A DNA stretch of 37,295 nt from Eubacteriaceae bacterium (GTDB lineage: Bacteria > Bacillota > Clostridia > Eubacteriales > Eubacteriaceae): the NCBI GenBank assembly GCA_017405085.1, contig JAFRBB010000013.1, positions 1 through 37,295 on the forward strand. The letters are read 5' to 3'. Below, piece by piece: positions 29,153 to 36,651 of the stretch. Below the pieces are notes generated by a model. That model ran no database searches, was not told the DNA's origin, and worked only from the letters and a program-made list of their open reading frames with translations. Position 1 is the first letter of the stretch. Each line of letters starts with the position of its first letter. The position numbers and the translations under genes were made by a program.

Positions 29153-30895
29153 TTAAACGTGATATTTTTGTGAATAGGCATTGTATTGCGCCGTGAAATC
29201 CGCGTCGAAATCGACGACATGGTGTTGGTTTTCATGGCTTTTCATGTTTCGTTTTTGTAGGTCGAGGACACTGAGTGAAATGTTTGAGCAATGATCGGCC
29301 ACCCGCTCGAGATTCGTGAGCAAATCGGACCAGACAAATCCCGCCGAAGCCGAGCATTCCCGCTTTTGCATGCGGATGATGTGTCGGGTCCGAAGCTCCT
29401 CTTTCAAATCGTCAATGACCTGCTCCAGGGCCTCGGTCTGTCTGGCGGCCGCGGCATCATTGTGTGAAAAGGCTCTGTAGGACAAATTCACGATTTCCGT
29501 CACCGCGTCGCCAAGCTTTCGAAATTCGCTCCGGGCGCTTTCCGAAAACGTCAAGGCGTTGTTTTTGATTTCCTCGGCGGATTCCAAAATGTTGACCGCG
29601 TGGTCGGCCATGCGTTCATAATCCCCGATGAGTTTTAGGTATTCCGTCGCCTTCGCGCTTTCCTCCTCGCTGATCGACCGGGCGGTCAGCTTGAGCAAAT
29701 AGGTTCCGATGAGATCCTCCAGGGCGTCTGTTTCCGCTTCCGCCTGACGGATCCGTTCCGCCTTTTCGCGATCGTATTTCAACACGATGACGAGGCTGTC
29801 CTCAATGGCGGAGGCCGTGATGGCCGCCATGTGTTCTATCACCTGCTGACAGCGGTTTAGCGCCAGCGCGGGACTTTCGAGGAGACGCTCATCGAGCTCT
29901 TCGATTTTTTCGGGCGCCTTGGCGTCGGGGATGAGCCAGCAGACCAGTTTTTCTAACATCCCGCTGAAGGGCAACAGCAACAGCGTGCAGAGCACGTTAA
30001 AAATCGAATGAATGACCGCGATGCCCATTAAACCCGCGGGCTGTGACAAAATCACCGGACTCGCCACCGCTTTCACAACGCAGAAAACTGTCAGCCAAAC
30101 GGCAGAGCCGATGACGTTAAAGCTCAAATGGACGAGGGCGGCGCGTTTGGCGTTTCGATTGGCGCCGATGGACGAAATGATTGTCGTGATGCAGGTGCCG
30201 ATATTCTGGCCCATGATAATCGGGATGGCCGCGCCATAGGTCACGGCTCCCGTGGAAGCCAGGGCCTGCAAAATCCCCACCGAGGCCGAGCTCGATTGAA
30301 TGATGGCGGTGAGGGCGGCGCCGGCAAGAAGGCCGAGAACCGGGTTGGTGAAGGCGATGAGCAATTGCCCGAATTCGGGCACGTCTTTGAGGCCGGCGAC
30401 GGCACCGGTCATGGTCTGCATGCCGAACATCAGCGTCGCGAAACCGAGCAAAATCAATCCCGTGTCTTTTCGCTTGTTGTTTTTGGAGGCCATGTAGAAA
30501 ATGATGCCGATGAGGGCAAGAATCGGCGTAAATGACGAGGGATTGAGGAGTCTGACGAAAACATTGCTGCTTTCGATGCCGGCGAGGCTCAAAATCCACG
30601 CCGTCACCGTTGTGCCGATATTCGCCCCCATGATGACGTTGATGGACTGTTTGAGCGTCATGAGTCCGGAGTTGACAAAGCCGACCACCATCACCGTCGT
30701 CGCCGATGAGCTCTGGATGATGGCCGTCACGCCGATGCCCGTGAGCAGCCCCGCGAATTTGCCCGTGGTCATCCGGCCCAGAAGGGCCTTGAGCCTGCTT
30801 CCGGCCCGTCGCTCCAGGGCGTGCCCCATGAGCGTCATGCCGAAGAGAAACAGGCTTAAGCCGCCGATCATGTTTAACACGTTAAATATATCCAT
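29153..30895 (-). CDS. Na/Pi-cotransporter family protein with PhoU-like C-terminus
   Basis: 580 residues. The N-terminal half (1-310) is membrane-spanning and has the two inverted symporter repeats marked by QSSSATT near residue 62 and QSSSASV near 200, each followed by a GxNIGT element (GANIGTT, GQNIGTC). The C-terminal 230 residues are soluble, helical and PhoU-like. It should import phosphate, or export it, driven by sodium (NptA/YjbB type). It is downstream of phoB-phoR in the same direction, behind a gap with a TTTACA-type direct repeat, so it is probably a PhoB target. Confidence 0.92.
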   Translation of the reverse strand: MDIFNVLNMIGGLSLFLFGMTLMGHALERRAGSRLKALLGRMTTGKFAGLLTGIGVTAIIQSSSATTVMVVGFVNSGLMTLKQSINVIMGANIGTTVTAWILSLAGIESSNVFVRLLNPSSFTPILALIGIIFYMASKNNKRKDTGLILLGFATLMFGMQTMTGAVAGLKDVPEFGQLLIAFTNPVLGLLAGAALTAIIQSSSASVGILQALASTGAVTYGAAIPIIMGQNIGTCITTIISSIGANRNAKRAALVHLSFNVIGSAVWLTVFCVVKAVASPVILSQPAGLMGIAVIHSIFNVLCTLLLLPFSGMLEKLVCWLIPDAKAPEKIEELDERLLESPALALNRCQQVIEHMAAITASAIEDSLVIVLKYDREKAERIRQAEAETDALEDLIGTYLLKLTARSISEEESAKATEYLKLIGDYERMADHAVNILESAEEIKNNALTFSESARSEFRKLGDAVTEIVNLSYRAFSHNDAAAARQTEALEQVIDDLKEELRTRHIIRMQKRECSASAGFVWSDLLTNLERVADHCSNISLSVLDLQKRNMKSHENQHHVVDFDADFTAQYNAYSQKYHV

Positions 30896-30964
30896 GATAT
30901 GTTCTCCATTCCCTTTTTTTGATTTAAGGATAGAGAATCAATATCAAATTTATTATCGTTTTTT

Positions 30965-30981
30965 TGTAAAAAACATGTAAG
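30965..30981 (-). promoter_or_regulatory. Putative Pho box upstream of the Na/Pi symporter gene
   Basis: On the minus strand two hexamers, CTTACA and TTTACA, are spaced with an 11-base period (complement of TGTAAA at 30965-30970 and TGTAAG at 30976-30981). The same 11-base TTTACN repeat occurs upstream of phoB. It starts two bases after the phoR stop codon. Gram-positive PhoP boxes are TTAACA-type repeats of 11-base period. Confidence 0.5.
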
Positions 30982-30982
30982 G

Positions 30983-32344
30983 TTAGCGGGTGATGTCCGC
31001 CGGCCGGTTCGGGAGGCTCACCGTGAACGTCGAGCCTTCACCGGGGGTACTGTCGAGATCGATTTTTCCATGATGAATCATCACGGCGTGCTTGACGATG
31101 GACAGCCCCAGTCCCGTGCCGCCGGCCGCCCTGCTCCGGCTTTTATCCATCCGGTAAAACCGCTCGAATATGCGCGTTTGCTCCGCTTCGGGAATGCCGA
31201 TGCCCGTGTCGCTCACCGAAAGGATGGTTTCGTCCTCGTTTTGACTCACCGTGACCATGATGCGCCCGCCCCGATGATTGTATTTGATGGCGTTATCGCA
31301 CAGATTGTACACGATGCTGTAGAGCATGGGGGGAATCGCCGTGATGGGCGCGCTCTCTCCCTTTAAGGTCATGGCAATTTCGGCCTTGGACACGGCGGCC
31401 TCAAGGGAATCCATGGCGTTTTCCGCGACGCGGTAGGCATCGCATTTTTCCCATGTCATTTCCGTTCCGCCGTGATCGAGTTTGGTCAAATCGATGATAT
31501 CCTCGATGAGTCTGGTCATTCGCAGGGATTCGGCGTGAATTTTTTTGGCGAAGGGGCGGATGTCCTCCTCCCGGACCATGCCGTTTTCCATCAGCTCAGC
31601 GTATCCGGAGATGGCGTGAAGGGGTGTTTTGAGCTCATGGGAGACGTTGGCGGAAAATTCCTGTCTGATGAGCGCCGCTTTTCGGGTTTCCTCCCCGTCG
31701 CGTTTTAATCGGTTTTGCTGTTCGAAAATGTGGCGAAGCAAAGGCTCGATTTCTTTTAACTCCTCCCTGCCGAAATAGCGCTCCGGCGCCTCGAGGTCGA
31801 TCTCGTTGATCGGCGCGACGATTTTTCCGGCGATCCATTGGGACAAGGCGTAAGAGAGTAGAAGCGCCGTCACGATCACCAGGCAAATGGGCTGGGCAAA
31901 CCCGTAAAGCAAGCTCCAAAAGGAAAGCTGGGTCATTGACACGCGAAGCACCGATCCGTCGGGCAGACGCTTGGCCGCGTAATGCTGCTCGTTTTCCAGG
32001 GTGCTTGAATGGCGGGTGGCCTCGCCATAGCCCTCGGCGAGGGCCCGGATGATCTCCGGCCGTTCCATGTGGTTTGACATTCGCGCGGTGTCGGCCTCGT
32101 TGTCGAACAAGACTTTTCCCTCGGAGCTCACCCAGGTGAATCGGTAACCCTCGGCACTGAGGCTCTCCAGATAGGTCGTCCCCGCCATGGCCGTTCCCCG
32201 GGCCGCGAGCTCCGTCGTGGCGCGAAGCTGTTCTTTTTGGAGAGAGGAGAAATAGCCGTAGAGATAGCCCATGATGAGCAAAAGGGACATGAGGAAAATG
32301 CCGATGGCCGTGATCCAGATCGCCCTGAAAATTTTATGACTCAT
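30983..32344 (-). CDS. phoR: PhoR-type sensor histidine kinase
   Basis: 453 residues from ATG 32344, with GGAG eight bases upstream. TM1 is about residues 8-30, followed by an extracytoplasmic domain of about 115 residues and TM2 (about 145-168). The HisKA box SHELKTPLHAI has its phosphoacceptor His near residue 236. The HATPase domain has NLCDNAIKYN, DTGIGIP and GGTGLGLSIVKH. There is no clear PAS domain. The frame runs 31 codons further upstream inside phoB, but those are out-of-frame phoB sequence. It overlaps phoB by 11 bases. Confidence 0.88.
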   Translation of the reverse strand: MSHKIFRAIWITAIGIFLMSLLLIMGYLYGYFSSLQKEQLRATTELAARGTAMAGTTYLESLSAEGYRFTWVSSEGKVLFDNEADTARMSNHMERPEIIRALAEGYGEATRHSSTLENEQHYAAKRLPDGSVLRVSMTQLSFWSLLYGFAQPICLVIVTALLLSYALSQWIAGKIVAPINEIDLEAPERYFGREELKEIEPLLRHIFEQQNRLKRDGEETRKAALIRQEFSANVSHELKTPLHAISGYAELMENGMVREEDIRPFAKKIHAESLRMTRLIEDIIDLTKLDHGGTEMTWEKCDAYRVAENAMDSLEAAVSKAEIAMTLKGESAPITAIPPMLYSIVYNLCDNAIKYNHRGGRIMVTVSQNEDETILSVSDTGIGIPEAEQTRIFERFYRMDKSRSRAAGGTGLGLSIVKHAVMIHHGKIDLDSTPGEGSTFTVSLPNRPADITR

Positions 32345-33011
32345 CGCGATGCTCCAGCTTATATCCGACGCCCCGAACGGTTCGGATATCATCACCGGCT
32401 CGCTCAAGCTTGGTCCGAAGGGTTCCGATGTGGACATCCACCGTTCGGGTTTCCCCAGAAAAATCGATGCCCCACACGCTGCGGAGAATGTTGTCCCTGG
32501 TGAAGACGATGCCGGGATTTTCCATGAAGAGCTTGAGTAGCTCGTATTCTTTGAGGGTCAAGGTTACGGGCTTGTCTGCCACGTGAACCGTGTGTTTGGT
32601 CTCGTCCAAAACGATGTCGCCCAAAGACAAGACCACCGAGCGTTTTTTTTCCACCCGGCGAAGGACAGCCTTAATGCGAGAAACCATCTCCATCATGCCA
32701 AAGGGCTTGGCGAGATAGTCGTCGGCGCCGGAATCAAGGCCGATTACCTTATCGTACTCACTGTCCTTGGCTGTCGCCATAATAACGGGAATACTCTCCG
32801 TAACAGGAGATGAACGCAGTTTGCGAAGGATTGTCAGACCGTCTTCTCCGGGGAGCATCACATCCAAAATGATCATCTCGGGAAGTTGTTCTTTCATGGC
32901 AGCCCAAAATCCGTCATCATTCTCAAAACCCATTGCTTCAAATCCTGACGCTTTCAGGGTATAGACCATCAAATCACGGATTGCGCTGTCATCTTCAACA
33001 CAATAGATCAT
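32334..33011 (-). CDS. phoB: PhoB/OmpR-family response regulator
   Basis: 225 residues. The receiver domain has the acidic pair EDD (6-8), the phosphoacceptor Asp50 in MIILDVMLPGEDG and Lys in LAKPFG. The winged-helix DNA-binding domain (about 125-225) ends with VDVHIGTLRTKL and VRGVGYKL. A strong AAAGGAGG site precedes the ATG. Phosphate is the likely signal, because the Na/Pi symporter is next to it and Pho-box-like repeats precede both genes; a general OmpR regulator is the alternative. Confidence 0.87.
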   Translation of the reverse strand: MIYCVEDDSAIRDLMVYTLKASGFEAMGFENDDGFWAAMKEQLPEMIILDVMLPGEDGLTILRKLRSSPVTESIPVIMATAKDSEYDKVIGLDSGADDYLAKPFGMMEMVSRIKAVLRRVEKKRSVVLSLGDIVLDETKHTVHVADKPVTLTLKEYELLKLFMENPGIVFTRDNILRSVWGIDFSGETRTVDVHIGTLRTKLERAGDDIRTVRGVGYKLEHRDES

Positions 33012-33050
33012 GAAAAAACCTCCTTTGCTGCATTCAATTTAATCCCAAAT

Positions 33051-33090
33051 TGTAATCTCTGTAACCACTAAACTGTAAAATCATCGTAAA
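33051..33090 (-). promoter_or_regulatory. Putative Pho box cluster upstream of phoB
   Basis: Four TTACN-type hexamers face phoB. On the plus strand they are TGTAAT (33051-33056), TGTAAC (33060-33065), TGTAAA (33074-33079) and CGTAAA (33085-33090). The last two have an 11-base period. A possible promoter is GTTACA, 17 bases, TTAAAT. Autoregulation of phoB is inferred. Confidence 0.5.
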
Positions 33091-33121
33091 GTCTAAAAAA
33101 CAAGCACGTTGCGCACAAAGC

Positions 33122-33152
33122 CGGAAAAAAAGAAACCCGACTCTCCGGGTTT
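33122..33152 (-). terminator. Intrinsic terminator between IS element and phoB
   Basis: On the minus strand AAACCCG pairs with CGGGTTT around a GAGAGT loop, followed by CTTTTTTT. It would stop transcripts from the IS element before phoB. A longer-range pairing (33102-33108 with 33164-33170, AAGCACG/CGTGCTT) encloses it and ends in TTTTT on the plus strand, so the element may work in both directions. Confidence 0.65.
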
Positions 33153-33189
33153 CCACCTATGTTCGTGCTTTTTGGTGGCGTGAGCTTTT

Positions 33190-33240
33190 CGCGAGAGAAC
33201 CCCTCAGTCCCGCCAAGGCGGGACAGCTCCCCTAATTTGG
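33190..33240. repeat. Palindromic repeat unit beside the IS element
   Basis: CCCCTCAGTCCCGCC is followed by AAGG and then CGGGACAGCTCCCCT. The core stem is GTCCCGCC paired with GGCGGGAC (about 33208-33223). The CCCCTCAG-stem-CAGCTCCCCT pattern resembles intergenic palindromes scattered through many Clostridia. It ends a few bases before the IS terminus. Confidence 0.5.
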
Positions 33241-33291
33241 TCTGCTCCCCGTCAAGAGGACAATTAAATATAATAAGAGTTTTGTTTTATA

Positions 33292-34221
33292 TTATGCAGA
33301 TCGTAGATGAGATTTGTGCTTTTCCATTGGAGTTAGGACACCAAGGCCACGTTGATATCTACAGTTACTGTAGTAGTAAATGTAGTCTTCGATCATTTGG
33401 ACAAGTTCTTCTCGTCCTGTAAATCGTCTGCCGTAGTAGCGCTCTCGTTTAAGAATGCCCCAAAAGCCTTCCATTGGGCCATTGTCGGCGCATTCACCGA
33501 GTCTTGACATACTTTGTATCATTCCGGCGTTCTCAATCATTTTGTGAAATGTTCGGTTGGTGTATTGGTAGCCTCTGTCGGAGTGGAGAAGCGGATGAGC
33601 TTCCGGATTGGAAAGGCATGCCTGTTTAAGTGTTTCAAAGACTAGCGGATTATCATTTCGATTCCGAATAACATAGGCCACAATGCGTCTGTCATAGAGA
33701 TCAAGAATAGCGCTCAGATATAGTTTATGGGTTTTAACACCGTCATACCATCTGAGTTCCGTCACATCGGTCACCCATTTTTCGTTTGGTCTATCAGCAA
33801 AAAATTCTCTTTTAAGAATGTTCTCGGCAATGTATTGAGGACAATCGGCCTGCCTTGTGCATCCGTTGTTGCGGTACTTAATGGTGGACTTGATATCCAA
33901 CACTCTGCAAATGCGTAGCACGCGTTTGTCGTTGACTTTGATGTTGTAGTCACGATCCAGATCATCTCTGATTCTGCGATATCCTTTCGCTGAATCTTCG
34001 GTATGGATTTTCTCAATGATTTCCGCGATCTGCTCGTTTTCTTCGATGCGTTTGCCGGCATCGCCACGCAGCCACTTGTAGTATGCTGATCTCGAGACAT
34101 GCAGGATTTGACAACATGTTTTAACAAGGTATCCGTAAGTCTCGGCGCAATATTTTATGGAACTGTAGAATTGTGACTGCTTTACTTGCGAGAGGGATCG
34201 CTCTTCTCCAGTTCCGCGACT
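33292..34221 (-). CDS. IS3-family transposase OrfB, made by -1 frameshift from OrfA
   Basis: About 310 residues. The N-terminal HTH_21-like part (VSRSAYYKWL, GYRRIRDDL, VNDKRVLRI) is followed by the rve integrase core with a complete DD(35)E triad: Asp in WVTDVTE, Asp in HSDRGYQY, and Glu in PMEGFWGILKRE exactly 35 residues later. The C-terminus has the YQRGLGVLTP motif. From the slippery site to the GTG at 33921 this frame has no stop and no ATG, GTG or TTG codon, so OrfB is expected only as an OrfAB fusion. The catalytic core is intact. Confidence 0.88.
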   Translation of the reverse strand, partial: SRGTGEERSLSQVKQSQFYSSIKYCAETYGYLVKTCCQILHVSRSAYYKWLRGDAGKRIEENEQIAEIIEKIHTEDSAKGYRRIRDDLDRDYNIKVNDKRVLRICRVLDIKSTIKYRNNGCTRQADCPQYIAENILKREFFADRPNEKWVTDVTELRWYDGVKTHKLYLSAILDLYDRRIVAYVIRNRNDNPLVFETLKQACLSNPEAHPLLHSDRGYQYTNRTFHKMIENAGMIQSMSRLGECADNGPMEGFWGILKRERYYGRRFTGREELVQMIEDYIYYYSNCRYQRGLGVLTPMEKHKSHLRSA

Positions 34222-34877
34222 TTTTTTAGCAGGTTACGCTCCATTTCAGCCAAGTATAGCTGCTGCATAAGCCGCGCATTCTCGATTTGCAGTCTTTCGA
34301 GTTCGTTTCTTGGTTTTTGCTTTGCTTTGCGCTGACCGCGACGATCTTCGAGACCCGCTTCATCGAGTTCGACGTATCGCTTTACCCAGTTGTATACCTG
34401 TTGATAGCTGACGTTGTACTTATCAGCAACTTCTTTGTAGTTGCGCCCGTTCTCTAGACACTCTTTGACGATTTTGACGCGTTCTTCTCGGCTTGTGGTT
34501 CTTGATGTGCTCATTCGGCTGCCTCCTGATTCTTTATCAGTAAAGTTTTCACCGTTATTATACATCAGAATCCAACTGCGCAACTGTGTTTCTGAGCGCA
34601 AACCGTATTTTGCGGCTATTTTTCGGAGTGACCCTTCATCGTTTAGATAGCTTAAGACGGCTTTTCGTTTTAGCTCATTCGGATATGTTCGGCGTTTCCC
34701 TGTGTCGAAAAAGACCGAGTCGCCCCCGGCTTCATAGCGATACACCCATTCTCTGATAAGCGATCGACAGACGCCGACTGCTTTTTCCGCTTGGGTTAAA
34801 GTCATTTTGCCTTCGGAACACAGCTTGGCATATTTCTGTTTGACTTCGACCGGTATCTTTGCTCTGGTTTTCCCCAT
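34182..34877 (-). CDS. IS3-family transposase OrfA
   Basis: 231 residues with three successive helix-turn-helix segments: about 15-50 (LTQAEKAVGVCRSLIREW), 65-105 (GSLRKIAAKYGL) and 130-175 (NYKEVADKYNVSYQQVYNW). A leucine-rich helix near the C-terminus probably gives dimerisation. It is longer than classic IS3 OrfA proteins, which have one or two such units. The start has an AAAGGAG site. It binds the element ends and acts with OrfB. Confidence 0.88.
   Translation of the reverse strand: MGKTRAKIPVEVKQKYAKLCSEGKMTLTQAEKAVGVCRSLIREWVYRYEAGGDSVFFDTGKRRTYPNELKRKAVLSYLNDEGSLRKIAAKYGLRSETQLRSWILMYNNGENFTDKESGGSRMSTSRTTSREERVKIVKECLENGRNYKEVADKYNVSYQQVYNWVKRYVELDEAGLEDRRGQRKAKQKPRNELERLQIENARLMQQLYLAEMERNLLKKVAELEKSDPSRK
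34221..34227 (-). promoter_or_regulatory. Programmed -1 ribosomal frameshift site
   Basis: On the minus strand the OrfA frame reads CTA AAA AAA GTC, a run of seven As followed by G. Slipping back one base enters the OrfB frame, which is open from here on. A7G/A6G runs of this kind drive OrfAB production in IS3-family elements. Confidence 0.75.
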
Positions 34878-34938
34878 GAGCTGCTCCTTTCGTGGTTGAA
34901 ACAGATTTTATTTTTAACTGTCTCTCTTATTGGGAGCA

Positions 34939-35110
34939 TAGCAATCGAGGGGTGCCTTTTTGCTTTGGCGTCAGCTAATTCCGATTAGAAATCCGGCGAG
35001 CCGGATTTCTTACAGAATCATTCATCATTCATTGGTGGGCCTTTGGGCTCAATGCGTTTTTCGCCCGTCTTTGCGCCCACCGGCGCGCCTCAACCGATGA
35101 TAAGGCATGA
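34939..35110. other. Hairpin-rich gap between IS element and alcohol dehydrogenase
   Basis: Contains an 8-bp hairpin with CGAG loop (AAATCCGG/CCGGATTT, 34989-35008) and a nested palindrome in which GGTGGGC (about 35034) can pair with GCCCACC (about 35085) around an inner GGGC/GCCC. No open reading frame or clear promoter is seen. It may be remnant intergenic repeats cut by the IS insertion. Confidence 0.35.
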
Positions 35111-35125
35111 ATAAATAACATGAAA

Positions 35126-35149
35126 GCCCGACTTCGCGGGCTTTCGGTG
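35126..35149 (-). terminator. Hairpin downstream of the alcohol dehydrogenase gene
   Basis: GAAAGCCCG pairs with CGGGCTTTC (9 bp, 6-base loop), about 25 bases beyond the stop codon. The following minus-strand sequence, ATGTTATTT, is only moderately U-rich. Confidence 0.5.
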
Positions 35150-35173
35150 ATGAGAGACGTCGATGACGTCGGT

Positions 35174-36391
35174 TTAGAAGTCGACGTCCAAATCGTAGTA
35201 GACGCAGTCTAAGAGTTTTTCCATTTCCTCAACGGAGGGCTGACGCGGGTTTGAACCGGTGCAGGCGTCTCCGATGGCGTTGACGGCGATGTCGTGACGG
35301 CGGGCCAGATAGACATCTTCGGGGACAAAGCCGACTTCGGCGGGATAGCTGTCGGCGCCGTAACGCGCGATGCAATGCGGAATGTTGAGATCGTCGTTCA
35401 TTCCTCTCAAATAGGCGATGAGGGCCGCGATTTTTTCATCCCGGGTTTCGCCGCCGAGTTTCATGTAGTCGGCGATGAAGGCGTAGCGTTCGGCCGCCCG
35501 TTCGTCTTTGGCGTTAAAGGCGATGACTTTGGGCAGATACATGGCGTTGGCCGCGCCGTGGATGATGTGCGCGCCCTGATCGGCAAAGACGGCGCCGGTT
35601 TTGTGGGCCATGGAATGGACAATGCCGAGCAGCCCGCTGGAAAAGGCGATGCCGGCCAGACATTGAGAATTGTGCATCCGGGCGCGGGCTTCGGTGTCGC
35701 CGTTATAGGATTTGACCAAATCGTCTTTGATGCGGTCCATGGCGAAGAGCGCCGGCGCGTCGGTGAAGTCCGACGAGGCAGTGGACACATAGGCCTCAAT
35801 GGCGTGGGTGATGGCGTCCATGCCGGTGTGGGCTACCAGTTTTTGGGGCATGGTTTGCGCGAGCTCGGGATCGACGATGGCGATGTCCGGGGTGATTTCG
35901 AAGTCGGCGATCGGGTATTTGACGCCTTTGTCATAATCGGTGATGATGGAAAAAGCCGTGACTTCCGTCGCGGTTCCCGATGTGGAGGAAACGGCGACAA
36001 ATTTGGCTTTTTTGCGCAATTCGGGAATGCCGAAAATTTTGCACATGTCCTCAAAGGTGCAGTCGGGATATTCGTATTTGATCCACATGGCTTTGGCCGC
36101 GTCGATGGGTGAGCCGCCCCCCAACGCGATGATCCAATCGGGGCCGAAATCGAGCATTTTTTGAGCGCCTTCCATGACCGTGGTGACCGAGGGATCGGGC
36201 TCAATGCCTTCGATCAGGGCGACTTCCATCCCCGCTTCCTCAAGATAGGCTTTTGTTTTGTCCAAAAATCCGAAGCGTTTCATGGAACCGCCGCCGACGC
36301 AGATGACGGCTTTTTTCCCTTTCAGGCTTTTTAAGACTTCCAGGGCGCCTTCGCCGTGATAGATATCTCTTGGGTTGGTAAAACGTTGCAT
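35174..36391 (-). CDS. Iron-containing alcohol dehydrogenase
   Basis: 405 residues from ATG 36391, preceded by AAGGAGG; the frame stays open 32 codons further upstream, but into the promoter. NAD(P)-binding GGGSPIDAAKA lies near residue 94. Iron ligands are in HTGMDAITHAIEAY (about 184-197) and GIVHSMAHKTGAVF (near 258), with a further His in GAHIIHG. The family reduces aldehydes to alcohols during fermentation; the exact substrate is unclear. The Rex operator upstream supports a role in NADH disposal. Confidence 0.93.
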   Translation of the reverse strand: MQRFTNPRDIYHGEGALEVLKSLKGKKAVICVGGGSMKRFGFLDKTKAYLEEAGMEVALIEGIEPDPSVTTVMEGAQKMLDFGPDWIIALGGGSPIDAAKAMWIKYEYPDCTFEDMCKIFGIPELRKKAKFVAVSSTSGTATEVTAFSIITDYDKGVKYPIADFEITPDIAIVDPELAQTMPQKLVAHTGMDAITHAIEAYVSTASSDFTDAPALFAMDRIKDDLVKSYNGDTEARARMHNSQCLAGIAFSSGLLGIVHSMAHKTGAVFADQGAHIIHGAANAMYLPKVIAFNAKDERAAERYAFIADYMKLGGETRDEKIAALIAYLRGMNDDLNIPHCIARYGADSYPAEVGFVPEDVYLARRHDIAVNAIGDACTGSNPRQPSVEEMEKLLDCVYYDLDVDF

Positions 36392-36470
36392 AACATCCTC
36401 CTTAAATTTAACGAAATGAAACCGGATCCGACAAGCTCTCGTTTGATGGTCTGACAAAAACTTTGTGAAT

Positions 36471-36499
36471 ATTATAACAGGATTCATTTGTTAATTCAA
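36471..36499 (-). promoter_or_regulatory. Sigma-A promoter of the alcohol dehydrogenase gene
   Basis: TTGAAT (complement of 36494-36499), 17-base spacer, TATAAT (complement of 36471-36476) on the minus strand, giving a leader of about 70 bases. Confidence 0.75.
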
Positions 36500-36505
36500 T
36501 AACAA
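36488..36505. promoter_or_regulatory. Rex-type redox operator overlapping the -35 box
   Basis: TTGTTA-N6-TAACAA, an 18-base inverted repeat with perfect 6-base arms. It differs at one position from the Clostridium Rex consensus TTGTTAANNNNTTAACAA. It covers the whole -35 box, so a bound repressor would block transcription until NADH rises. No rex gene is in the window. Confidence 0.72.
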
Positions 36506-36599
36506 AATGAAATTTTTTATCTTAAAAATAAAATTTTTAGTTATTCAACGGACAGTCAGATATCGTTCACCTGTTGCTTGGCTTTTATTTGGGAGAAGA

Positions 36600-36650
36600 A
36601 CCCCCGTCAAGCCGACCTCCCCTCCCGGCCGAAGGCTGGACAGACTCATT
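36600..36650. repeat. Short palindrome resembling the repeat beside the IS element
   Basis: CCTCCCCTCCCGGCC, GAA, then GGCTGGACAGACTC. The core is a 6-bp stem CCGGCC/GGCTGG. The layout echoes the 33190-33240 unit (CCCCTC-stem-GACAG-CTC), but identity is low. The neighbouring 36506-36599 stretch is AT-rich with no gene. Confidence 0.3.
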
Positions 36651-36651
36651 T

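Larger units (their letters stand above)
33243..34938 (-). mobile_element. Intact IS3-family insertion sequence, about 1.7 kb
   Basis: Imperfect terminal inverted repeats of about 33 bases: the left end (33243-33275) begins TGCTCCCCGTCAAGAG, and the right end (34906-34938, read on the minus strand) begins TGCTCCCAATAAGAGAG. They agree over most positions with single-base gaps. Between them lie orfA and orfB with a frameshift site. No target-site duplication is obvious: GGTC flanks the left end and TAGC the right. The element looks complete and possibly active. Confidence 0.85.

Noticed and set aside
33771..34127. 118-codon minus-strand frame inside the IS element
   Set aside because: It is an alternative frame across OrfB; the OrfB frame is the one carrying the HTH and catalytic motifs.
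33239..34942. Target-site duplication of the IS element
   Set aside because: Three- and four-base flanks differ (GGTC versus TAGC); no direct repeat could be matched.
35294..36112. 272-codon plus-strand frame opposite the alcohol dehydrogenase gene
   Set aside because: Antisense shadow of a GC-rich gene; Gly/Asp/Phe-rich with no domain and no promoter.
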